64,000 nucleotides of DNA from JAHQVK01 sp036788295 (GTDB taxonomy: Bacteria; Myxococcota; Kuafuiibacteriia; Kuafuiibacteriales; Kuafuiibacteriaceae), in NCBI GenBank assembly GCA_036788295.1, contig DAIQNR010000023.1:5248-69247 (forward strand), in the 5' to 3' direction. Both the position numbers and the translations under genes were made by a program. Each line of letters begins with the position of its first letter. The stretch's first letter is position 1. The notes under the pieces are model-generated. The model had not been told where the DNA came from. It saw only the letters and a list, made by a program, of their open reading frames with translations, and made no database searches. This document shows, one piece after another, positions 9,790-16,405 of this stretch.

Positions 9790-11637
9790 TCAGGTCCGTT
9801 CCCGGTCGGCCCGAGCGGCGGCGTCCCACGCCTGGTCCGATGGGACCCCGGCCTGGTCCCGCTGAAGCAGCGCCTCCAATTCTTCGCCTCGGCGCCGGGC
9901 CAGGTCGAGAAAGTCGGCCTCGCCCCGCCGGGGAGCCAGCTCGCGCATCAGCGCTTCGTCCGCTCGCCGAAACCGCGCCGCGGACCGATGGGCGCGGTGC
10001 GCCCGCACCCCGAGCAGGTTGAGGGCGTCGGTCCCGGTCCGAAGCGCGGTGTCGAAGGTCTCGCGGTAGACGTGCTCGACCCCGGCCGAGAGCAGCTCGT
10101 ACGCCTCGACCCGGCCCCGGGCCCGAGCGAGCAGGGTGAGCTGGGGAAAATGCCGCTTCGCGGTGTGCACGAGCTCGAGGGTCTTGCTCGGCTGGTCGAG
10201 GGCGAGGATCAACAGCCGCGCCTCCGCTGCCCCGGCGGCGGCGAGCAGGTCGTGGCGGCTCGCGTCGCCGTAGTAGACCTCCCGGCCGAACCGCCGAAGC
10301 AGGTCCACCTGGTCGGAGTCGATCTCGAGCACGGTGGTCTTCACCCCCTCCGCGTCGAGCAGCCGCCCGCAAATCTGCCCGAACCGGCCGTAGCCGGCGA
10401 TGATCACCGGTGCCGGCTCCGGATGGTCGAAGCTCGGGGCGGCCTGCCTGGTGCCGATGTGGGGCCGGATCTGCTCGAACCCGAGCAGCGCGACCGGGGT
10501 GAGCACCATGCTCAGGGCCACCGCCGCCACGAGCAGGGCGGCGGTGGGTCCGTCGAGGACCCCGGCCCCGGTCGAAAAGGACAGAAGGACGAACGCGAAC
10601 TCACCGCCCTGCGACAGCGAAAACGAAAAAACTAGGTTCTGGTCGAGCCCGAGGCCGAAACCCCGGCCCACGGCGAGCAACACGGCGAGCTTGCCCAAAA
10701 ACAGCAGCGTCACGATCCCGGCGACGCGACCGGGGGCGTCGGCCACGAGTCCAAAATCGATGGAGGCGCCCACCGCGAGGAAAAACAGCCCAAGCAGGAG
10801 CCCCTTGAACGGCTCGATGTCCGATTCGAGCTCGTGCCGGTACTCGCTGTCAGCGAGCACCACGCCGGCGAGAAAGGTGCCGAGCGCCGGGCTCAGACCC
10901 ACCGATTCCATGAGCAGCGCGATCCCGACGACGAGCAAGAGCGACGCCGCGACGAACAGCTCGCGCAGGCGGGTCTGGGCGACGAAGCGCAGGGCGGGAC
11001 GGAGGGCGTAGCGGGCGCCGAAGCCGACCGCCGCCACCGCCGCGAGCACGGCGAGCCCCTGCATCCATCCGGGCAGCGCAGACAGCCCGCCGGAGGCTTC
11101 CTGCGTGGAGGCGGCTCGGGTGGCGAGGAGCGGCAGCAATGCGAGCATCGGGATGACCGCGACGTCCTGAAGGAGCAGCACGGCGAAGCTGGCCCGGCCC
11201 CCGGCGGTCTGAAGCAGCCCCTTCTCCGAGAGGCTCTGAAGCGCGATCGCGGTCGAGGACAGCGCGAGGATGAGGCCCACGGCGAGCGCCTCCGGCGCGG
11301 ACAGCCCAAAGCCGAGCCCCGCGATCCCCCCGAGCAGCGCGGTCGCCCCGAGCTGCGCCCCTCCCATCCCGAAGATCGGGCCGCGCATGCGCCACAGGAG
11401 GGCCGGCTCGAGCTCGAGCCCGACCACGAAGAGCATGATGACGACGCCGAATTCGGCGAAGTGCAAGATGTCTTTCCCCTCGTCGCCGACGAGGCCGAGC
11501 CCCCAGGGGCCGATCGCCACCCCAGCGATGAGATAGCCCAGCACCGACCCCAGCCCGAGCCGCTTGGCCAGCGGGACGGCGAGAACGGCCGCAAATAGAT
11601 AGGTGAAGGCCTGGGCAAAAAAGCCGTCGCCGTGCAT
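9790..11637 (-). CDS. KefC/KefB-like monovalent cation:proton antiporter (CPA2) with RCK domain
   Basis: The 615-residue protein has about a dozen hydrophobic segments in the first 390 residues (for example YLFAAVLAVPLAKRLGLGSVLGYLIAGVAIG and FGVVIMLFVVGLELEP), typical of the CPA2 Na+/H+ exchanger fold. The cytoplasmic tail is a TrkA-N/RCK nucleotide-binding domain (VIIAGYGRFGQICGRLLD, then EIDSDQVDLLRRFG and YYGDASR). Such proteins are ligand-gated K+ efflux systems in the inner membrane. ATG 11637 was chosen because it overlaps the stop of the KefF-like gene as TGATG and begins just before the first membrane helix. The partner gene immediately upstream supports a glutathione-gated Kef system. 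Gating ligand and KefB versus KefC identity are inferred. Confidence 0.88.
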   Translation of the reverse strand: MHGDGFFAQAFTYLFAAVLAVPLAKRLGLGSVLGYLIAGVAIGPWGLGLVGDEGKDILHFAEFGVVIMLFVVGLELEPALLWRMRGPIFGMGGAQLGATALLGGIAGLGFGLSAPEALAVGLILALSSTAIALQSLSEKGLLQTAGGRASFAVLLLQDVAVIPMLALLPLLATRAASTQEASGGLSALPGWMQGLAVLAAVAAVGFGARYALRPALRFVAQTRLRELFVAASLLLVVGIALLMESVGLSPALGTFLAGVVLADSEYRHELESDIEPFKGLLLGLFFLAVGASIDFGLVADAPGRVAGIVTLLFLGKLAVLLAVGRGFGLGLDQNLVFSFSLSQGGEFAFVLLSFSTGAGVLDGPTAALLVAAVALSMVLTPVALLGFEQIRPHIGTRQAAPSFDHPEPAPVIIAGYGRFGQICGRLLDAEGVKTTVLEIDSDQVDLLRRFGREVYYGDASRHDLLAAAGAAEARLLILALDQPSKTLELVHTAKRHFPQLTLLARARGRVEAYELLSAGVEHVYRETFDTALRTGTDALNLLGVRAHRAHRSAARFRRADEALMRELAPRRGEADFLDLARRRGEELEALLQRDQAGVPSDQAWDAAARADRERT

Positions 11638-12212
11638 CACGCCACCTCTCGGTAGGCGGGGTAGCCCGACTCGGCAACGAGCGTCTCGGCGGCCAGGGCC
11701 TCGAGCAGGCGCCGGTAGCCCTCGGCCCACCGCTCCAGATCCTGCTCGGCGAGGCGGTGGGCGTCATGCACCGCGAACGGAGGCAGCCATTCGAGCCCGC
11801 ACAGCCGGGCGGACAGCTCGAGCGGGCGCAGCAGCTCGTCGAGCCCCACCCCGAGCGGGCCGCTCGGCTGGTAGTTCTGCTCCGGACCGCCGGTGCTCAG
11901 CGCGTGGAGCACGCTCTTGCCGGCGAGCGCCCGACCGCCCGGTCCGAACGCCCAACCCGGTTCGAGAACCAGGTCCTGCCACTGCCGAAGCAGCGGCGGG
12001 ACGCTGTACCAGTGCATGGGGTGCTGCAGGACGAGCGCGTCATGGGCCAAGAGCGCGTCCTGCTCCGCCCGCACGTCCACGTCGAGGTCCGGGTAGAGCT
12101 CGTAGAGGTCGCGCACGGTGGCGCCGGCCCGCTTCGGCGCATCGATCAGCGCTCGATGGACCCGGGAACGCTCGAGCGCGGGGTGAAAGAACAAGACCAG
12201 GACCCGACCCAC
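11637..12212 (-). CDS. KefF/KefG-like NAD(P)H oxidoreductase, ancillary to the antiporter
   Basis: The 191-residue flavodoxin-like protein begins MGRVLVLFFHPALERSRV, the FMN-phosphate-loop pattern of the NQO1/KefF family. LVLQHPMHWYSVPPLLRQWQDLVLEPGWAFG is the diagnostic active-site and dimer block (positions about 60-90). LHALSTGGPEQNY is the second flavin loop. KefF and KefG bind and activate the Kef antiporters besides reducing quinones. Overlap with the antiporter start (TGATG) makes that role likely here. It is divergent from plsY, with 86 bp between the two starts. Confidence 0.9.
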   Translation of the reverse strand: MGRVLVLFFHPALERSRVHRALIDAPKRAGATVRDLYELYPDLDVDVRAEQDALLAHDALVLQHPMHWYSVPPLLRQWQDLVLEPGWAFGPGGRALAGKSVLHALSTGGPEQNYQPSGPLGVGLDELLRPLELSARLCGLEWLPPFAVHDAHRLAEQDLERWAEGYRRLLEALAAETLVAESGYPAYREVA

Positions 12213-12298
12213 CGGTTGGTCCCTGCCCGAATCCGGAGCGCTCGACCAGCCTCCCGGCGGTCGTTCGAGCCCCGTCGAATTTCGGGTACCGTCGGAGG

Positions 12299-12937
12299 GT
12301 GACGACGGTCCTGGTCATGCTCGGCGCCTTCTTCTTTGGCGCCGTCCCGTTCGGGTGGCTCCTCGGCCGGTTGGCTGGCGTGGACGTCCGGAAGGCCGGA
12401 AGCGGGAACATCGGGGCGACCAACGTCGCCCGGACCGCGGGGAGGAGCCTCGGGGCGCTGACGCTGGCGCTCGACGCGGCGAAGGGCGCGTTGCCGGCTG
12501 CGCTCGGGCTGTGGCTCGACGGGGATCGGCTCGGGGCTGGCGCTGGTTGCGCCGCGGTGCTCGGCCACGTCTTCTCGCCGTTTCTCGGTTTTCGCGGGGG
12601 CAAAGGGGTCGCGACCGCGGCGGGCGTCTTCGCCGTGCTCGATCCGGCGGCGCTGCTCATCGCGCTCACCGCGTTCGCGTTCGCGTTCGCGCTCGCCCGG
12701 GTGGTGGGGGTGGCCTCGGTGGTCGGGGCGGGAGCGCTCGCCGTCGCCGCGCTCGGAGGAGGGCCCGAGGTCAGCGGGCTCGCCGGATTTTTCGCAGTTC
12801 TGGTTGCTGCGCGGCACGGCTCGAACCTGGCCTCCTTTTTGCGACACCGCCGATCTGGGGTCCACGAGCCCCAAGTGGGGTCCACGAGCCCAGGGACCTC
12901 GGGGCCAACAGCCCCCGCGGATCCCCGTCTTCGCTAG
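12299..12937 (+). CDS. plsY: Acyl-phosphate glycerol-3-phosphate acyltransferase PlsY
   Basis: PlsY transfers the acyl group from acyl-phosphate to glycerol-3-phosphate, the first membrane step of phospholipid synthesis. The conserved motifs are present: AGSGNIGATNVAR near residue 40 and GHVFSPFLGFRGGKGVAT near residue 95. The protein is a multi-pass membrane protein of normal family size up to about residue 183. The last 29 residues (after SFLRHRR) are an unusual Gly/Ser/Thr/Pro tail encoded by a short tandem repeat and look like a recent extension. GTG 12299 puts the first helix right at the N-terminus. ATG 12317 is an alternative. Confidence 0.92.
   Translation: MTTVLVMLGAFFFGAVPFGWLLGRLAGVDVRKAGSGNIGATNVARTAGRSLGALTLALDAAKGALPAALGLWLDGDRLGAGAGCAAVLGHVFSPFLGFRGGKGVATAAGVFAVLDPAALLIALTAFAFAFALARVVGVASVVGAGALAVAALGGGPEVSGLAGFFAVLVAARHGSNLASFLRHRRSGVHEPQVGSTSPGTSGPTAPADPRLR
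12856..12891 (+). repeat. 16-bp direct repeat inside the plsY 3' end
   Basis: TGGGGTCCACGAGCCC occurs at 12856-12871 and again, without mismatch, at 12876-12891 (20-bp period). The repeat lies in the coding region for the C-terminal tail of PlsY, beyond the conserved fold. Each copy also has short self-complementarity (TGGGG with CCCCA). Confidence 0.8.
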
Positions 12938-13026
12938 AGCGCGACCGCCCAAGCGTTCGCGGACGACGCACACGACAACGAAAGCGAATTCATCGCATGG
13001 GCGGGGTTCTTGCATGCGGAGCTGCG

Positions 13027-13605
13027 ATGTTCGCGCGCGCTGCCCCGCTCGTTTCGCTCGACCGACGCCCCGCCTCCGTCGCCGCCATCGACGCCCGCTT
13101 GTCGGTGTGGGGCCACGCCGCGCGAAAGGCGCTGCAGCTGCGGGCGGTGGCCCTGTGCGACGGGGCCGCTCTGTTCGCCGAGCGCCACGGGCGGGCCGCG
13201 ATGCAGGTGGGCGCGGCCGAGGCGGAGCCGGTCGAGGCCCTGCTCGGGATCGACGCAGAGCCGCTCGGTCAGCTGGCCGCGGCCCTCCTTCCCGATGCGA
13301 TCCGGGGCTCCTGCCGGATTCTGTGGGTCGACCCGGTGCGACTGACCGGGACTCTGCTCGCTGCGCTCGAGCCGGATCTGCGTGCGGCCAAGTTGGAGAT
13401 CCGCCGACAGCAGGCCCAGCATCGGCGTCGGGCTCGGTTGTGGAGGGACGACCATCTGCGGCTCGACGGGCTCCGGGTGGAGGTCGAGGGCCTCAGCGTG
13501 CCCCGGGGGGGGCCGACGACGGTCCAAGGGGTGCTCGACGTGCTCGAGCGTTCGTTTCGTCCAGCGATGTCAGCGGACGGGACTCGCACGCCCGCATCCG
13601 GTTGA
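13027..13605 (+). CDS. Hypothetical protein, 192 residues
   Basis: I recognise no family. The frame has the strong G/C third-position bias of neighbouring real genes, and GGAG at 13018-13021 sits five bases before the ATG, so translation is credible. An upstream in-frame ATG at 12997 lacks such a site. The protein is Ala/Arg/Leu-rich, with no signal peptide or membrane segment. Notable stretches are LQLRAVALCDGAALFAERHG, GSCRILWVDPVRLTG and an Arg-rich patch QQAQHRRRARLWRDDH. Its final 113 bp overlap, tail to tail, the 3' end of the caspase-like gene on the other strand. Confidence 0.6.
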   Translation: MFARAAPLVSLDRRPASVAAIDARLSVWGHAARKALQLRAVALCDGAALFAERHGRAAMQVGAAEAEPVEALLGIDAEPLGQLAAALLPDAIRGSCRILWVDPVRLTGTLLAALEPDLRAAKLEIRRQQAQHRRRARLWRDDHLRLDGLRVEVEGLSVPRGGPTTVQGVLDVLERSFRPAMSADGTRTPASG

Positions 13606-14908
13606 GCAGAGCCCGATCCCGGTCTTCGACGTGGACCCGGCGCCAGACGGCGTCTGCGACCCAGCTCCATCGGCGCAGTCGAGCCATTTCGACCTGGACG
13701 GCGTGCTGCTCCCGCCGGAATGAGCGCGCCCTCTCCACCGCGCGCTCCAAGCGGCCGTAGATGTCCGGCGCCGAATCCCAGGTCGCCATCACCCCGGCGG
13801 CGGCCCCAGCGAGCGCGACCCGCGCCTCGGGGTGAAGTGGATTGGCGAGCACCGGCCACGCATCGAACATGTGGGCCTGTGCGTCCGCTCGCGCGGCATC
13901 TTCGGCCTGCTCCGCCTTTTCGAGCTTGGTCTCGATCTCCTCGAGCCGCTCCCTCCCATCCAGGACGGCGGCCGTGATCTCGCGAGGGCCAAGGCCGGGA
14001 GCGAGCGCGGCGAGGGTGGCTCGCTCCGCTTCATCGGCGAGGCGGAGCAGCACGCCCACGGGGATGTCAGCTGGGGTCGACTGGGAACGCAGCCGCTTCT
14101 CGAGCCAGATCTCGCTCGAGCGCACGGGCTCGTCGATGGTCGGATCGTGGATGCGCGCGTAGGCCAGGGCCTCGTCGAGGCGAACCACGCGGTCGCCGTC
14201 GAAGTCGGCGGCGCCGTCGAGGCCTTCGGCCAAAGAAGCGAGAAACGCGGCGGCGCCCAGGGCGCTCGGGTCTGGCGAACACCCCGACGCTTCCCGCTCC
14301 GGGGGCGCGGCCGCGACCACGCATCGCACCGGCTCGGCGGGCACGCCCTCGGGGTTGGCCCCCCGAAAGACAAGGCTCGAGAACCCGCCGGAGAAGCAGT
14401 GGCCGAGCACGAAGCTCACCGGCCCCTGGGCGACCCGGTCGAGGTGCTGCGCGATCTGCGTCGGGTTCAGCTCCCCCCCCCACACCAGGATCGACCAGGG
14501 CACGACGCGGCCGCCCTCGACCCGAGCCCGCCGCCCGTGGCCGGCTCCGATGACGATCCCGCCTTCCGATCTTCGGGCGAGCGCTCCGATCGCTTCCATG
14601 ACCTGACTGGGACGGGCGGCCGCGTCCGGCGTCAGCTCGGTGGGGCGGTAGCGGACGCCGAGGTTGCGGGCCCAGCCGAAGAGATGGCCCAGGCGGGCGC
14701 TGACCGGGTCGAGGTCCGCCATGGCCTGAACGACGGGCTCCGATGCGACTCCGGTCCCGAACAACAGGCGGGAGCGGCCCCGAAAACGCTCGGAGAGTCG
14801 GCCGAGGTCGGCCTCGACCGAAGCGGGGGTCTGAACGGCGTTTGGGCCGCCTCCGAACAGCAAGAGCTCGGGCGTGTTGGACGCAAGCGCGACGACCAGG
14901 GCGAGCAT
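13493..14908 (-). CDS. Caspase-like (clan CD) cysteine protease, probably exported
   Basis: The catalytic dyad of caspase/metacaspase-type proteases is visible. His124 sits in GIVIGAGHG after a hydrophobic strand, and Cys171 in VSFVLGHCFSGG after the next one. The spacing of 47 residues and the surrounding strands fit clan CD. A helical, charged region follows (about 230-440) with a heptad-like segment ERLEEIETKLEKAEQAEDAA. The N-terminus MLALVVALA is short and hydrophobic and may be a signal peptide. It lies 12 bp behind a membrane-anchored coiled-coil protein, its likely partner. The 471-residue length exceeds a minimal caspase domain. Whether it is an active protease, and its P1 preference, cannot be told from sequence. 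Confidence 0.72.
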   Translation of the reverse strand: MLALVVALASNTPELLLFGGGPNAVQTPASVEADLGRLSERFRGRSRLLFGTGVASEPVVQAMADLDPVSARLGHLFGWARNLGVRYRPTELTPDAAARPSQVMEAIGALARRSEGGIVIGAGHGRRARVEGGRVVPWSILVWGGELNPTQIAQHLDRVAQGPVSFVLGHCFSGGFSSLVFRGANPEGVPAEPVRCVVAAAPPEREASGCSPDPSALGAAAFLASLAEGLDGAADFDGDRVVRLDEALAYARIHDPTIDEPVRSSEIWLEKRLRSQSTPADIPVGVLLRLADEAERATLAALAPGLGPREITAAVLDGRERLEEIETKLEKAEQAEDAARADAQAHMFDAWPVLANPLHPEARVALAGAAAGVMATWDSAPDIYGRLERAVERARSFRREQHAVQVEMARLRRWSWVADAVWRRVHVEDRDRALLNRMRACESRPLTSLDETNARARRAPLGPSSAPPGAR

Positions 14909-14920
14909 CCCGGCCGCCGC

Positions 14921-16291
14921 TCACGAGGGACGAGACGCCGGATCGCCGTCTGGGGCCTCCACCGCCAGGCCGATCTCGGACCTCTCGTCGTCAGGGGGGG
15001 CGACCTCGGCCGGCTCGATTGCAGCGGCTTCGCTTGGTGCGATGGCGGCTTCGCTTGGTGCGATGGCGGCTTCGCGTGCCACCGGCTCCGGGTCCTCCGG
15101 TGTCGGTTCCCGCGCCCGCTCCAGCGGCTCCGGCTCCCCTCCGTGGGCCTCTCGGGGGTCCGCCGACTCGTCGGGCGCGCTCTGCTCGGTGGCCGCGCTC
15201 GGGTCCAGCGACAGCTCATCGCCCGGCGACTCCGGCTCCAAAGGCGCTTCCGGGGTGACCGGGGCGGGCTCGGCCTCGGCCGCGGCTTTCTGGTCTCGGG
15301 TTTCGGATGGGGCCGGCTCGGGGACGTCGTTCTCGGGCTCGGCGGTGAGCACCGAATCGACCATCGCGGCCGCAGCCGGCCGCTCGGTGACCGTTTCGGC
15401 GACTCGAGCGGCGTCAACGGCGGGCCAGGCGTCTCCTGGTTCGGGCCGTTCGGTCACGGCCTCCGGTCGCTTGCCCCGGCCCCGACCTCGGGCTGGGCGG
15501 GGAACCAGCTCTTCGGGGCCCTTCGCCCCCTCGTAGCGGCGGCGCAGGCTGGCCAGGCGGTCCTCCGCCAGCTCGAGGTGGCCCTTGATGACCTGGTAGG
15601 CGGCGTGGTCGTTCGACGCCCGCCTCTGGGCTGCTTCGACCCGGGCCTCGAGCTTCTCGATCGTCTTTTGCAGGGTCCGCTGCTGCTGCCGGGCCGCGGT
15701 TTGCGCCGCCTCGAGCTCTTGTGCGAGCTGCTCGGCCCTAGCTCCCTCCGGTTCCGCCTTGGCCGGGCTCTCGGCTGGGGTGGCGGTCTGGGCCGGCGAG
15801 CGCTCTGCCAACGCCGCAGCCCGGGCGGAAGCCGCAGCGAGGCGCTCCGTCTCGGCCCGCAGCCGGACCACTTCGGCTCGCGCCTCGAGCAGCTGTCGCT
15901 CGAACTCTTCGACCGTCTCCCGGTGCCGGGCTTCGAGCTCTCGGCTCGACACTCGGACCACCTGCGCCGCGCTGGTCGTCGGCTCTGGCTCCGGCTCGGC
16001 GAGCCGGGGCTCGGGGCCGCGGCGTCGCTTGGCCGGGCGCGGCTCCTGCGCCGCCCGGAGCTTCTCGAGCTTCGCTTTGGCGCGTTCGAGCTGCTCTTGG
16101 AGCTGCTCGGTCGCCGCGCTCCGGCGCTGCCCGTCCTTTCGAGCGTCGGCGAGCGCTTGCCTGGCCGTGCTCGCTTCGGCCTGAGCGGCCTGCACCTCGG
16201 CCCGGGCCCGAGCTACCTGGTTGTAAAAGTACACCGCGGCCGCGGCGGCGGCGGCGAACAGCGACAGAAGGATCAACTGCGATTCGTTCAT
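14921..16291 (-). CDS. Membrane-anchored coiled-coil protein with acidic Pro/Glu-rich tail
   Basis: The 456-residue protein starts with one transmembrane helix (LILLSLFAAAAAAAVYFYN, residues about 6-24). Two long Ala/Glu/Arg coiled-coil stretches follow (about 25-80 and 105-260, for example EQLQEQLERAKAKLEKLRAA and LEAAQTAARQQQRTLQKTIE). The remainder is disordered, acidic and rich in Pro, Glu and Ala, with a perfect seven-residue repeat near residues 405-420. No enzyme domain is present. It resembles scaffolding or envelope-spanning proteins. It is the first gene of a two-gene operon with the caspase-like protease and is divergent from a Ser/Thr kinase gene 114 bp away, which suggests a shared signalling context. 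Confidence 0.75.
   Translation of the reverse strand: MNESQLILLSLFAAAAAAAVYFYNQVARARAEVQAAQAEASTARQALADARKDGQRRSAATEQLQEQLERAKAKLEKLRAAQEPRPAKRRRGPEPRLAEPEPEPTTSAAQVVRVSSRELEARHRETVEEFERQLLEARAEVVRLRAETERLAAASARAAALAERSPAQTATPAESPAKAEPEGARAEQLAQELEAAQTAARQQQRTLQKTIEKLEARVEAAQRRASNDHAAYQVIKGHLELAEDRLASLRRRYEGAKGPEELVPRPARGRGRGKRPEAVTERPEPGDAWPAVDAARVAETVTERPAAAAMVDSVLTAEPENDVPEPAPSETRDQKAAAEAEPAPVTPEAPLEPESPGDELSLDPSAATEQSAPDESADPREAHGGEPEPLERAREPTPEDPEPVAREAAIAPSEAAIAPSEAAAIEPAEVAPPDDERSEIGLAVEAPDGDPASRPS
15025..15066. repeat. Two perfect 21-bp tandem copies plus a partial third, in-frame
   Basis: A 21-bp unit at 15025-15045 is repeated exactly at 15046-15066 and partly again after 15067. 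Read on the minus strand it encodes the seven-residue unit AIAPSEA in the disordered tail of the coiled-coil protein. Copy-number change would keep the frame. Confidence 0.85.
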
Positions 16292-16405
16292 CTTCGACCG
16301 GGGTGACCGGGACTATCAACCCTCGAAGGGGTCGGCAAGCGCGACGGGGACCGGTCTACCCCCGTGGTGCCCGGGCCGGACCGTGGGTCATGATCCTCCT
16401 CGCCG

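Noticed and set aside
12934..13527. Minus-strand open frame opposite the hypothetical gene at 13027
   Set aside because: The plus frame has stronger third-position G/C bias and a ribosome-binding site. The minus translation is of shadow type.
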